Positions 33,952 to 45,618 of a stretch of DNA of 64,000 nucleotides are shown here, piece by piece (position 1 is the first letter of the stretch; the number at the start of each line of letters is the position of its first letter). The notes beneath the pieces were generated by a model. The model ran no database searches. It was not told the DNA's origin and worked only from the letters and a program-made list of their open reading frames with translations. Source of the stretch: Zygnema cylindricum. Its lineage: Eukaryota > Streptophyta > Zygnematophyceae > Zygnematales > Zygnemataceae. Location: contig JBBHKE010000318.1 in assembly GCA_037447655.1 (NCBI GenBank), positions 62,001 through 126,000 of the forward strand. Reading direction: 5' to 3'. A program made the position numbers and the translations under genes.

Positions 33952-36633
33952 TGAGACTTGTTTCTTGTCACAATGATTAGCTCTGTATATAGGAAAGCGA
34001 CACAATAGGAGATCAACACTTACATTGTTTGCAGCTTACTGTGTTGATGGTAGCTAGAATCCAAGTGGTCAAGTATGTGTTGAGTTTCTTTCAAGCAGTA
34101 AATAACCTCCCATCCTTTCTTTAACCTCCATCCTTTCTTCAACCTCCCGTCTTTTCTTTTGGTACTGTCTATTCTTTTTAGTTTACGATGTTGGGTTGTG
34201 TGAGTTATATCTGGAACCAGGTTCTGCTTGCCTATTTTAGATGACCTTCCTTGAGATGGACTAGTCTTTTTTTTCTTTTTTTCTTTTTGTGGGGTCCGTT
34301 TATCTAGAGTTTAACAAGTCTCGGTAGTCCCGCTAGGGCCTCGTGATAGTGGAAAATAAACGTGACTAATGTCATTTGCCTCTTTTCTTGGATTTAAATC
34401 CGGTTATTGGGTTGTGTGATCTAATCATGTTTTTGGTTGTGTGTGATGCTACTGCAGATTTTATTTTATTTTTCGGTAAGTTTAATCTGGATTATGTATT
34501 CCAGAAAAAATACAGAACAGGAAATCATAGGAAGGGATGGATGTTATCTAATGCAGGTTGAGTGTTTTGATGTTCTCGGCTTTCCAATCGGTCTTTCTGT
34601 ATGTTTTTGGAAAACTGGGATTTACAAAGGTCAACTGAGTTGTTTTCTTGAATTTGTTAGTAGTTATCGGTTGTGACAAACTGGTTCCTCATTCACATGC
34701 AATGTGAGAATCGCTTAGGGTGAAAAGCTGCAATAGCATTTTCCTTCTGGTGTGTGGTTTCCACTCTTATTTCTATTGTAGCTGCAGTAGACTGTTTTCT
34801 TCTCTATGTGTGTTCATTGCTTTTGTGTTGTTTATCCTTTTTGTTTGATTCGCTCCAAATGTAGTTTTTCACTTTTAGCATTGCTGGTTTTTTTTGGTTG
34901 TTCCCATGGACTCAGATGGTTTACCATTGCGCTTTTTAATTAAGGCGCTACATGCTTTTGATTGAGACGACTTCTTGCTTCAGCTTTCAGATAACTTGTA
35001 GTGCATTGCTTAGGATAAAGTTGGTTTGGCAACTGGATTCACATTGGTATCTTATGTTTATCTGAAGAGAATCAGAAAATTCTGGTATACTGCTGTGTGC
35101 TTTTATTAGTTATTAGTGTCGGTATCACTGCCTTGGTGCAGAAGTATCTCACCCATCATAACTCTTACGGTGTAATTGTTTTTTCTCTGTTTTTCTTAAT
35201 GTTAACTCTTTATTTGATTTTAAACCTCTTATGTCATTTGTAAGTGAATTATAATAAATACGCTAATAAGAACCCATGTGTACAATTGCGCGATGTTAGG
35301 CCTAATGACACTAGTAAAAACCGTTTGTTTACAAACTCTTAAGGCTGATAACAACACAGCTCGGTCTGTAAACCAATGGCAGGTGACACCTCTTCAATAA
35401 GTTGGACATCTTCTTGTTGTATACAATGCGAAACCTTCATGTTATCTTTGAAAGCGGGAAAATATCTCCTGATATTTGCTCTAAATTTCTTGAAAGCTGG
35501 TTTGAGTGTTTATCATCCTTGATTTAAAAGTTTTTTTTCATGTATTTTGACTCATTTTTTGCGATTTTGACGGAAGCTCATTGCAACTTTATGGCTGTTT
35601 GACAAATTGGTGATCGATTTGTCCGTAGTTTCCTGGACAAATGGACATGGAAATGGCATAGAAGGATACAGAAAAAAAAGGATCAAAAAGTAAAAAAAAA
35701 ATGTTGCGTGGAAAAAGATGGTGTCTAAAACAATTGATTCTATATCCTGATCCTTGTTTTTCCTGGCTTGATCTGAAATTTTTTGACGAGTTATGTGTTT
35801 GGTCAAGATTTGGTGATATGTATCTTGTGTGACTTATTGATTATTTAGTATACAAACTTCACAACCAGAAGACAACAATTGAAAATCTAACAAAATGACA
35901 CACCATAGCATCCAACATTGATACCCACCTTCACAAACCTGCCCTGATCCTAGTAGAAGAGGTTCGAAACATGTCGATGATCCGTCACCACAATTGCGAC
36001 ATCGTAGAAGAGCGGAAGTAAACTACAATGGAAAATAGCAAACCTTTATACAGTGGAGAGCATAACTGCCCTCTTCGTGGGTGCAACAACGACAACAAAC
36101 GAAGGGGAACTCGTCCAAGCAATGCTGAAACAACTTAATATTTCAACTACGGTGTGAACAAATCATCCAAGAGATCTTCGCTTCTGCTATCGTGTTATTT
36201 CCGATTCTCCATTTCAAGCCGCAACGCCCATCTCTGAAGTCACCAACACTAAATTAGTTTGTCGCATACACACTTGTCGCTTTACCATGGTCAACAGGAG
36301 GCGGGATTCCTTACAACAATGTTATTAATGTCAACCACGCACCAATGAGCAAAACAATATCATTTTTAGCGCAAAAGGATAATATTTAAGATTCCCTTAT
36401 GAATGGCGTATCTCGGCTCTAGAGCCGTCCTCTTGAATCAACCATTTGACATACCCTGGAATTAGTTAATGATAACAAAAGAATTGCTACCATGGGGTTT
36501 TTATGCGTTATAAATTCTAATTCAGTTTCCAATGACGTGGCTGGTTCCGAACCGTCTCAAGAAATAGCTTAAAAAAATAGTGAAGACACTACTGTAGTCA
36601 TCACTATTGTCTACTATCGTCGACACTACCCGC

Positions 36634-36838
36634 TCGTCGTTAGTAGTGTTAAAGTTTTTTTCGCCATTTAAAACATCTTTTCTTCATGCATACTTTTCGG
36701 ATTGTCAATCCAATTGTCGATATTGAAAGGCAAGGAATTCACCTTCCTGTTGGCGGTCTCCTATTGACAAGCCGACACGTATGCACGGAGAAAAGATGTT
36801 TTGAATGCCAGGAAAAACTTCAACCCTAATAACGATTG
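36634..36838. mobile_element. MITE, CACCG-related subfamily, degraded ends
   Basis: Inverted ends built from CGTTAGTAGTGTTAAAGTTTTTTTCGCC and GGAAAAACTTCAACCCTAATAACGA, with internal AAACATCTTTTC/GAAAAGATGTTTT. The same interior occurs in the better-preserved copy at 51216-51431. Confidence 0.55.
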
Positions 36839-37340
36839 AGCATTACGGGCACCAATTAGTGTCATTGGCGCTAATAGTGACACGCAGTGTCGACAAAACG
36901 ACGTTCGTTCGTACTTGGTACGGAACTCGTGGATGCGCGAAATTTTTAATCAAAGCAAAACGAGGTGGTGCAACCCAAAATTTCAGCGCTATATCCGTAC
37001 ATTGCTGCCGCTGATTGCGAATCTGATCTGGGAGGTAACTCAAATAAAAGCGGGCAAAGTCGAAAGTGCTATTGTTGTTTTTTAACTTAAATAGAGTGGT
37101 TTAATCTATACTGTACTGTGAGCCCTATCTGTCACTAAATACTTATTATGTTCCGTCGGTTTTCCCCACACCCCCTGGTCCGTACTAATGGCGTTGCTTG
37201 ATTTTCTGTCACGTAATTTTCCTGCTGCCCAATTTTCTGGGCAGATCGAAAAAAACACCCGTGCAAACGCAGTTTGGGGAGAATATTTTTGAACCGAGAG
37301 GGCCCTCGCAATTATTTTTTGGCCCCAAATTCCACCGATC

Positions 37341-37830
37341 ATCTCTATTAGTGTTGAAGTTTTTGTTGCCACTTAACACTTGTCGGACTCCAATCGGAGC
37401 CGGCCAATAGGAAGGTGAAAATTTTGCCTTCCAATCGCAACCATCGGATTGACAATCCGACAAGTGTGCACGAAAAAAAAAAAAATAGGCATAGTTCAAA
37501 AGTAGGTGTTTTTATGGTAGGTCTTTGGTCGGCGCCTTTATCGTAAGTTGTGTTTTGGGCTTTTCATGTGATCTTCTTAGATCGCTACTTTGATCACCGA
37601 CCGTCCGATCGTCCGACTCTGACGGTGTAAATAAAAAATTTTGGTCCAAATATTTTAATTGGTCCAATTTTTGGTCCGAATGTTTTAATTGGTCCGAATA
37701 GATCCGAATACAATATTGGTCATAAAGGTCATATTGTATGTTTTGCATACAATAGGCATATTGTATGGGCCTTTCACCTACTTTTGAACTGATTTTAAGT
37801 GGCGAAAAAACTTCAACACTAATAACGATG
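37341..37830. mobile_element. MITE of the same subfamily, containing a nested element
   Basis: Outer inverted ends CTCTATTAGTGTTGAAGTTTTT and AAAACTTCAACACTAATAACGA. Inside, 37493-37790 has its own inverted ends AGTTCAAAAGTAGG/CCTACTTTTGAACT. A related copy with the same AGTTCAAAAGTAGGCGTTTTTATGG-type end lies at 40411-40686, where it interrupts a tandem repeat. Confidence 0.5.
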
Positions 37831-38210
37831 CACATTTTTGATGTACCGTGTTACAGCTAAGCAGATTTGACGGCGGCGGAGCCTTGGGAGAGTTTTCCCA
37901 GCCTTTGTTGCGCGATGACCAGGTTCAACGAATGTTGAGGAGAAGCTTCCCAAGCTGCCTCGTCATTGGCTGCTGTTCAGACTCGTGGCGCAAGGGAAGG
38001 GACAAAGCTCGGCGCCTGCTAGGCAAAGTGGAACCCGTCGAGGTGTCGTATTGTTTTTGTTCATGGTATGGGCGGTTTCTAATAAAAACCGAGACTGTCC
38101 CGAAGTAAGAAGTCACTGCTTCCGCGAGCAGAATTTCCCACAAAATAGGGCAGACCTTTTCTCTTTGTTTCCAACAAGCACTTTCCGCTTGTAAAGCATA
38201 CCAAAATTTT

Positions 38211-38284
38211 CGCTGATACGTGGGGTCGAACCACGGACCTTAAGGTTAACAGCCTTACGCTCTAGCCAACTGAGCTACACCAGC
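38211..38284 (-). tRNA. tRNA-Asn (anticodon GTT)
   Basis: A 74-nt cloverleaf without intron: acceptor GCTGGTG pairs with TATCAGC using two G-U pairs, D arm GCTC/GAGC, anticodon arm TAAGG-CTGTTAA-CCTTA, T arm CGTGG-TTCGACC-CCACG, discriminator G. A and B box promoter sequences are present in the D and T arms. The CCA is not encoded. Confidence 0.95.
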
Positions 38285-38407
38285 GGATACGCCAAGGAAG
38301 GATTTACGTTAACAATATATGTTTAATAATATAAGTATATTAAAAATATATATATTCTTACAAATATATATATCACTAAATGTCTGTTAAAAACGTCAAT
38401 TACATTA

Positions 38408-38955
38408 CACCGCCAATCGCTATTAGCGTACAGGTTTCTTTAGCGTATAGGAATAATTACAGTGATTTACGCTAATTAGGAATTTGAAATTATTCAAAAA
38501 AAACATACATTCTAATTGTTTACTAATGCTAATTTGGGTCTTTGAAAAATATATATGTCGGTCGCAAACATGCTTACACTACTATAAGTATTCGTACAAT
38601 ATCTGACAAATCGTACACAAATCGTACGTTCACACAGTCGAAACGTGATTGCTGGATGAATATGTGCGAACGTGATATTTGACAGCCCGATTCCATCCCC
38701 TTTTTAGAGCGCATATTCTCATGCGTCCACGGTTACTAAAACTCATTAATTATGCTTTTCACTTAAAAAGGTATGATTTTGTACGGTTTGACACTGACCG
38801 TACACCACACTATTTAAAAGACAACGTACGGTACCTGGAAAAAAACCCCAAATGGCGTAAAGAAAAAAACAGAATAGGTTATGCTATTTGAGAATTTGAA
38901 AAAAAAAAAAGAGGGGCGGAATTAGTATACATGACGCTAATAGCGATTGGCGGTG
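38408..38955. mobile_element. CACCG-type MITE, 548 bp, between the tRNA genes
   Basis: Ends CACCGCCAATCGCTATTAGCG and CGCTAATAGCGATTGGCGGTG flanked by TA (38406-38407, 38956-38957). It is a close relative of the copy upstream of SUMO. Confidence 0.92.
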
Positions 38956-39227
38956 TACTTTAACAGCGATGGTTCGCGTATACATGCTGGGGTGTAAATA
39001 CGTGCAATGTTAAATGTTTACATCAGTGGTTTTTTTGGCTTTCCTTCTTTTTGACTTGTTTGTGAAATCGCAAGACTTTCTCCCCCTTCCCGTTTCTTGG
39101 CCTTATGAAAACGTCATCCCATCGCTGTTAAAGTAAGTGACTGAGACCGAACACTTAATAGTAATTAAGCACACTATTTCTGTTTTTAAAATAATATTAA
39201 TAATTTATACTTCTAAATCGAGTATCC

Positions 39228-39301
39228 GCTGGTGTAGCTCAGTTGGCTAGAGCGTAAGGCTGTTAACCTTAAGGTCCGTGGTTCGAGCCCACGTATCAGC
39301 G
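39228..39301 (+). tRNA. tRNA-Asn (anticodon GTT)
   Basis: A 74-nt cloverleaf differing from the copy at 38211-38284 by one base in the T loop (TTCGAGC instead of TTCGACC). The anticodon GTT is at 39262-39264. It lies in opposite orientation to the other copy, about 0.95 kb away, and both share the preceding TATCC. Confidence 0.95.
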
Positions 39302-39683
39302 ACTCCATTGCCCCAAAGCAACTCACAATTTTCCGGGGAGATTCTTACGATATTTTGTCGCGACGTCCTTCACTTTTACAATTTTATCTGCGCAATCTTC
39401 TCAGCTTCGCAGCGTTCGACGGCTGTAGAAAAACGAAGGGAACTACGGTGAGGAATTCTGGAATTGTGCTCGTGGATGCGTTAATTTTTGGAATCGGGAG
39501 ACCGGAACCGAAGTTCATCACTTAACTGACGCTAGCCGTACGAAGCATTCTGTTGCCGACTGTACGAATGGAACGACGCATTTGCCTTCTCCGTTACCAT
39601 TTCAATGAATCGTGCCAACAGTGTGGTACGGCTGTGAAAGAAAGGGCAACACGACCCCTTGCGGGTTCCACTTTGTCCTAAAA

Positions 39684-40411
39684 GCGCCGAGCTTTGTCCC
39701 TTCCGAGGGGCCACGATTCTGAACAACGGCCAATGACAAGGCAGCTTGAGAAGCTTCTCCTTGCGATTCATTGAACCTAGATGACAGCAAATGATGAGGC
39801 AGTTTGGGAAAGCTTCTCATTAACATTCATTGAACTTTACCTACTTCGCTACGAAAAATACAACACTTTCGCTTCAGTAACAGTTGTTGTTTGAACGGCT
39901 ATCTATCTCCGTACTACAGTAAGTCAGTAAAGCTACACCGCGAATCGTTATTAGTGTCAAAGTCACTAATTATCGGGGAGAGCGCCGAGCTTTGTCCCTT
40001 CCGAGGGGCCACGATTCTGAACAACGGCCAATGACAAGGCAGCTTGAGAAGCTTCTCCTTGCGATTCATTGAACCTAGATGACAGCCAATGATGAGGCAG
40101 TTTGGGAAAGCTTCTCATTAACATTCATTGAACTTTACCTACTTCGCTACGAAAAATACAACACTTTCGCTTCAGTAACAATTGTTGTTTGAACGGCTAT
40201 CTATCTCCGTACTACAGTAAGTCAGTAAAGCTACACCGCGAATCGTTATTAGTGTCAAAGTCACTAATTATCGGGGAGAGCGCCGAGCTTTGTCCCTTCC
40301 GAGGGGCCACGATTCTGAACAACGGCCAATGACAAGGCAGCTTGAGAAGCTTCTCCTTGCGATTCATTGAACCTAGATGACAGCCAATGATGAGGCAGTT
40401 TGGGATTTAAA
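39684..40411. repeat. 298-bp tandem repeat, about 2.4 copies
   Basis: The marker GCGCCGAGCTTTGTCCC starts at 39684, 39982 and 40280. The unit contains a CACCG-type MITE end (CTACACCGCGAATCGTTATTAG). The third copy breaks at 40411 into an element end and its remainder resumes at 40687-40800, so the array was interrupted by insertion. Confidence 0.9.
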
Positions 40412-41869
40412 CCGTCAGATTTGGAAGATCGGACGGTCGCTGATCAAAGAAGCGATGTAAGAAGATCACATGAAAAGCCCATAACACAACTCATCCTACG
40501 CTGAGTCAGTTCGCTGAAATTTCGTCCAGCGGTGTGCGCTGTACTATGATCATACGTCAGATTCGTACGTTCGTACAAAAGTGTGCACAAACGCACACAC
40601 ATACAGTATGCCTACTCTACGCGAGTTTTGTGCCAAGTTTTGTGCGCCTACCAAGGCCTACCATAAAAACGCCTACTTTTGAACTATGAAAAATACAACA
40701 ATTTCGCTTCGGTAACAGCTGTTGTTTGAACGGCTATCTATCTCCGTACTACAGTAAGTCAGTAACGCTACACCCCAAATCGTTATTAGTGTCAAAGTCA
40801 CTAATTTGGGTTCTTGGAATTCTGATTTTTTTTTTCAAATAGGATACATGATTTTGATTTTTTTTTTCAAATAGGATACATGATTATAATTTTTCCTTGA
40901 CGTTAATTAAGGTACCGTACAAAATAGCGTAAAGGCCGAAAGTACAATAAAATCTAAATAGTGTGGTGTACGGTCGATGTCAGACCTTATATAATTGTAC
41001 CTTTTCAAGTGAAATTTTACAGAAAATAAATTAAATCAGACGCGCACGCATAGAAACGTGCGCTCAAAAAAACGGGATAAGTCTAACACGTAAATTAGTA
41101 TGGCATGTACGAATGTTTTAAATTCGCGGCAGCGTACGATTTCTTATATTTTGTACGGATACATATATTAATGTATATAATCGTACAGCGAATATTCCAT
41201 TTTTGTTGTTCCCAATTTATCATTAACGCTGAAATTATAATACACATTTTTTTTGAAAAATTTCAAATTCTTAATTAGCATCAATTACGGTACATTTTTT
41301 CAACACTATTTAAACTTTGACACTAATAACGATTCGCGAGGTACTGTACTACACCTAATTAATTGACAACTGTAATTAACTAAGGGAGTTGATCATGGCT
41401 GTGACTGCTTTGGTTGCGCACAGTCACTTACGTCATTTTGTCAAAAATTGTACGTTTTAAGTACACATTGGTAGAAGTAAGTACCGTTGAGTCTAAATTT
41501 GACGGTCAATCGGTTGGACAACTTTGAATTTCAAAATATTGTTTCAACCGCTTAAACTTTTGTCGCACTTGCGAAACGTCGACCCTCATAATAAAATTTG
41601 CAATTCACACGGTCGGCGAACGTTTACGGTAACAAAACTGCGGCAACCACATGTAATAAAAGTGTTGCAGATAGTCACTTTTTGTCGTTACGTGAGCTCC
41701 ACGGTGAGAGCACGTTGGATATTAGCTTGGGCGTGTTCTCCATTAGGCGGTCCCATTAAACATGCGGATACGTCTATTTCTAGTGTTTACTGGCACGGCC
41801 TTCAATTATGGGCACGACCTTCCATTATGTCGTGCCAGTAGACATCGTTTCTCAATTATGATTGGCGCC

Positions 41870-42835
41870 TGTAACAGTAATAGCGGATTGAACTTGTTTA
41901 TAAATGGGTATTTAGGTGTTATAATTATAGAGTACTAAAATTGGTAGACGTCCGCGAAAGAATACGCTATTTGGAGTTATATTTTAAAAGTTATAGCGAT
42001 CGGTGTATTTAGGTGACAGCGTGGGGTCTAAATAACAAGTGGGTATCATTGAAACGGGTTAAGGGTCAAATTAGTACCGAAATTACGCGCGAACGTTTCA
42101 TAAAGTTCTAATGAAACGTTTAGTATGCACGGTGCTTCGTTTCGTACAAATTTTAGTACGAAACGTCACTTTCACTTAAGGGAATTTCGTAGGAAGTTTC
42201 GCGTGCGAAATTTGTTACGCACGCTCGTGCGAAGTCGCATTTCGTTTGGCGCGCAATTTTGCACGTAAATGTTACGTAGTGAAACGTAACGTTTGATTGG
42301 TTAGTAAAGCGCTAAGTAGTTAGTAAGAGATTTCGCACGTTTTTGCATTGGTCAGTCTAAGTCTTTGCTGATCAATGATTGGCCCAGGTAAAAGCCTGTT
42401 AAAACGGAGCGTTGACTCTGGCCTGGCGAGTCCAGGGCGATGATGGATAAATAGTGAAGTGTAAGAGGAGAGTAGACATCTTTTCCTTTGGAGAAGTTTG
42501 TGGAAATTCCAGCTGATCTTGGTCCTGAGCGATTAATACCAAATTGGAGAAAAGGCATTTTTGCATTGAAATCTCTTACTAACTAAATAGTGTTTTAGTA
42601 GTTAAGAGATAGAATTATTAAGAGTGGAGAGTAGAGGAAACACTTTAAATTGAAGGGTTGAGCCACGAGGGCAAGAGACCAAGCTAATGTTATGTGGACA
42701 AAAGCTTCTTCTAATTTAAAGTTATCCTTATGTGAGTGTTTTCCAATGTGGATGTGTATTTTCCAATGTGTGGAATGTGTGGTTGGAATTGTTTGTAGTA
42801 ATGGGATTTTCTGAGAGGTAGGAGATCCTGTTACA
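41870..42835 (+). repeat. 5' LTR of the Ty3-type element
   Basis: 966 bp with TG...CA ends. It contains the palindrome TTTCGTACAAATTTTAGTACGAAA and a GATAAATAG that could be a TATA-type promoter element. Confidence 0.96.
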
Positions 42836-42837
42836 TA

Positions 42838-42850
42838 TGGTATTAAAGCT
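42838..42850 (+). other. Primer-binding site, diverged initiator tRNA-Met type
   Basis: TGGTATTAAAGC starts two bases after the LTR. It resembles TGGTATCAGAGC, complementary to initiator tRNA-Met, with two mismatches. Confidence 0.6.
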
Positions 42851-43609
42851 TTGGTTAGAAACGAGGGAGAAGTTTGCTCACTCGAATATCGATTGCCGTG
42901 ACCGGTGAGGGTGCTCTAACCTGTGTCGGTAGAACCACAATGTGAAGTGGTAGGGGATTGGAGGGAAACTGAGTGATCACACAGCCAGCGGCCGCTGGTT
43001 AGATGTGGGGCGTGCTCAGGTCCTAAGGACTAAGGCGGGGTGGGCAGTGTAGCCACCGCCGAAGCTCACTCCAATTACCTAGAGGCCAAACAAAATTGCC
43101 TTCTCCTAGCAATGATTCATGTGTAGAGGGAGGGCTTGAAGCCATGAAGGGTGAGGATGTGAGGATTATAGAACGAAAGATCCTGATGTAGTGGGAAATG
43201 GGGAATTTGCTGATGGTGGAGGAGGAAAGTGGAGTACTTTACTTCTTCAAGAGCAAAGGAGTCCAGAAATGACTCAAAACTTTTCAAACCCTAAATTGTT
43301 ACCTTTGATTGATTTCAATTTTGCAGTTGCAAAATTTATGGTTAAATCTTACCTTTGATAGCTTTCAATTTTTGCTATTGCAAAATTGGTGGGGAAATTC
43401 TTAGATTTTTGTTTCAATGTTGGGAAATTGAAAATTTGAATTTGTACTAACTTATTGTCAATGTCTTTTTAATTTCTCAGATCTTGATCTTTTCAAAGGA
43501 TTTGTTAAGGAGAAGAAGTTTTGGATTGGAGCAATCTAAGGACTTCAAATCTGCATCAAATTTCTTTGGGAAATTATACTCTATCTTTCCTTTTGCTTGA
43601 TTTAATTGT

Positions 43610-44932
43610 GTGATAATAGCAAATTTTGTATGGAAACGTGAAATGGAGAATGCTTTGAATGTGTTGAAGAAACGAACTGTGAAATTGGTCAAAAGATTTA
43701 ATAATCATGCTACCGCTGTGGATGAAACCATTTCCGAATTGAAAAGTGAATTAAAAGTTGTCAAAGAAAATGGAAATGTTTCAAATGAGAAATTAGATGA
43801 ACTTATTAACTTAATTCAGACCAAGAATGATATGAATGACCAAAAGGGTGAGAGTAGTAAAAGGAATGCCAGTTTTAGGGAGGATGATCATGATAGACCT
43901 AAGAAGATAAGGGATCTGAAATTGTCTATTAGTGAGGCACCATCGTTTGATGGTAAGAGGATTGATGAGTTGGATGCTTGGATTTTTCATATGGAATATT
44001 ATTTGGAGTATAGAAATTGCGATCGTGATGATTACACTTCTTTTGCTGTTAACTGTCTGAAAGGCGATGCTCAGATTTGGTATTATACTCAGAGAAGGTC
44101 TAAATTGATTCCTGATAATGCTGATTGGGAAACTTTTAAAACCGCGATCAAATTGCGTTTCTTGTCTGTCACTTTTAAATCCAGAATGGAAGAAAAGTGG
44201 CTGAATTGTAAGCAGACTGGATCTGTGAAGGATTATATTGTGGAATTTGACTTATCTAGTATTCATGTCATAGGTTTGACTGATGAAATGGCTAAATTGC
44301 ATTTCTTGAACTATTTGAATCCTATACTGAAATCAGAACTAAAACATCAAAAATTTAATAATTTGAATGAATTACAAGATAAGTCATTGGAATTAGAGGA
44401 TCAGTTGGGGTATAATCGGGAAACTCAATCACTCAGGAGTAATTTAAATGAAGTATCATAGTGGGATGAGGAGGAATTTGTTGAAGAGGGTTTGAATGCT
44501 GGTCTGGTGAATAGGCAAAATATCTTCAGGGGAAATCAAAGGGGTGGACATAGTGTTAATGCAGGAAATAAATTTAACAATAGAGGGGGGTACATTAAAA
44601 GTCCTAAACCGAACATTAATGCTCAGAAGCCTAACCTTACCATCCCCACATGCACTATTTGTCAGAAAAGGGGTCATAGAGCATTTGAGTGTGCACAATT
44701 GAAAAAGATTATCTGTTATAACTGTGGAGAGGAGGGACATTTTAGTAGAGAGTGCACAAAACCCAAAAAGAAAGTCACTTGTTTCAAATGTGGAGGTCCA
44801 GATCATTACGCTAAAGACTGTACAGATAAAGGTTCTCTCAAAACAGTCGATGTAAATGAAGGTCTCCAAGAGGATATTGCATTATATCTAGCTGAGCAGG
44901 AAGCCCAGGAGGTGGGAAACGGAAACGACTAA
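43610..44932 (+). pseudogene. Ty3-type Gag with one in-frame stop
   Basis: Starts at the first Met after a 770-bp leader; a later Met (43643) is also possible. The retrotransposon Gag domain spans about LDAWIFHMEYYLEYRNC to the segment LHFLNYLNPILKSEL. A TAG at 44459-44461 interrupts the frame, which otherwise runs on unchanged. The second part holds three CCHC zinc knuckles, CTICQKRGHRAFEC, CYNCGEEGHFSREC and CFKCGGPDHYAKDC, for RNA packaging. It ends at TAA 44930-44932, inside a frameshift-type stem-loop. Confidence 0.9.
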
Positions 44933-45618
44933 CTGAAAGTCCTCAGTTTAGTCAACCGGATCCAAAAGTTAAAGAGTTAACTTTGGAGGGCAAATTAATG
45001 AATGGAAAAGTTAGGATAGCTGAATTTATTATGATTCTCACTACACTGCATAGTTTAAAGAATCCTTCTGATGAAATTCTCAACAACAGACCTATGTTAG
45101 GACAGTTAAGTAATGATGACACCAGACACAGTTTGATTAGATTCGAGTCATTAGTGGAAGGAAAACCGTTGAAAGTAATGGTTGATTCAGGTGCCACACA
45201 TAATTTTATTTCCCATAAGTTTGTAGAGGAAAATAAAATTCCTACTGTCATAAGGGAAAAGCCTTTACATGTTCAAGTGGCAAATGGTAATAAGTCCACA
45301 TTAGACTTACAAACTGACACGATAGAAGTTGATATCCAAGGTCATAAAATGAAAGTTGTGTGTGAAATAATGAATTTGGGAAGTGAAGAACTAATTCTAG
45401 GAAAGCCTTGGTTAACAGAACATAATCCTCAAATTAATTGGGAAATTAACACCTTAAAAGTGAAGTCTGAAAACGGTTGGAAGGTTTTGCAAGCATTATC
45501 TCCTAAGAAATTGCATAGGAATCATATAAATAACATAACCAGATTGGAAGTAGAAGGTTTGATATCTGCTAAACAATTTAAAAAACACTTAAAAGATAAA
45601 ACGAATCATGCTTTCTAG
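44896..45618 (+). pseudogene. Ty3-type aspartic protease region
   Basis: This frame is -1 relative to Gag and overlaps its end, so it is reached by the frameshift rather than by its own start. The active site is VMVDSGATHNFI, and ELILGKPWL matches the conserved C-terminal ILG block of retroviral-type proteases. A TAG at 45616-45618 separates it from reverse transcriptase, although the frame stays open on both sides, so a functional polyprotein would need that codon to be sense or read through. Confidence 0.85.
44914..44953 (+). promoter_or_regulatory. Predicted -1 ribosomal frameshift cassette (gag to pro-pol)
   Basis: The heptamer GGGAAAC (44914-44920) is in the Gag frame as G GGA AAC, a canonical slippery site. 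A 6-nt spacer is followed by a stem-loop: GACTAACTGA (44927-44936) pairs with TCAGTTTAGTC (44943-44953) with one bulged T and a 6-nt loop. The Gag stop TAA lies within the stem. A -1 slip enters exactly the frame of the protease and polymerase, which is open from 44896. Confidence 0.8.

Larger units (their letters stand above)
33952..38210. other. Noncoding region after SUMO
   Basis: 33952 to about 36600 is T-rich on the plus strand and probably includes the SUMO 3' untranslated region; I see no gene, no repeat of note and no RNA gene. From 36634 on there are MITE-related copies (36634-36838, 37341-37830) and a stretch at 37860-38070 that resembles 39640-39830 in reverse. Confidence 0.5.

Noticed and set aside
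33173-34019. Very long open frames of Arg/Gly/Glu or Pro/Ser/Leu repeats over the C/T tract
   Set aside because: They exist in several frames on both strands because the hexanucleotide repeat lacks stops. The tract is intronic and has no codon structure.
36049-36140. A frame reading ITALFVGATTTTNEGELVQA that recalls a cytochrome P450 I-helix
   Set aside because: The key acidic residue is missing, the frame soon stops and no heme-binding motif or other P450 block is nearby.
41524-41841. 105-codon open frame beside the Ty3-type element
   Set aside because: It lies mostly inside the inverted repeat of the long-TIR element; the homologous arms do not keep the frame.
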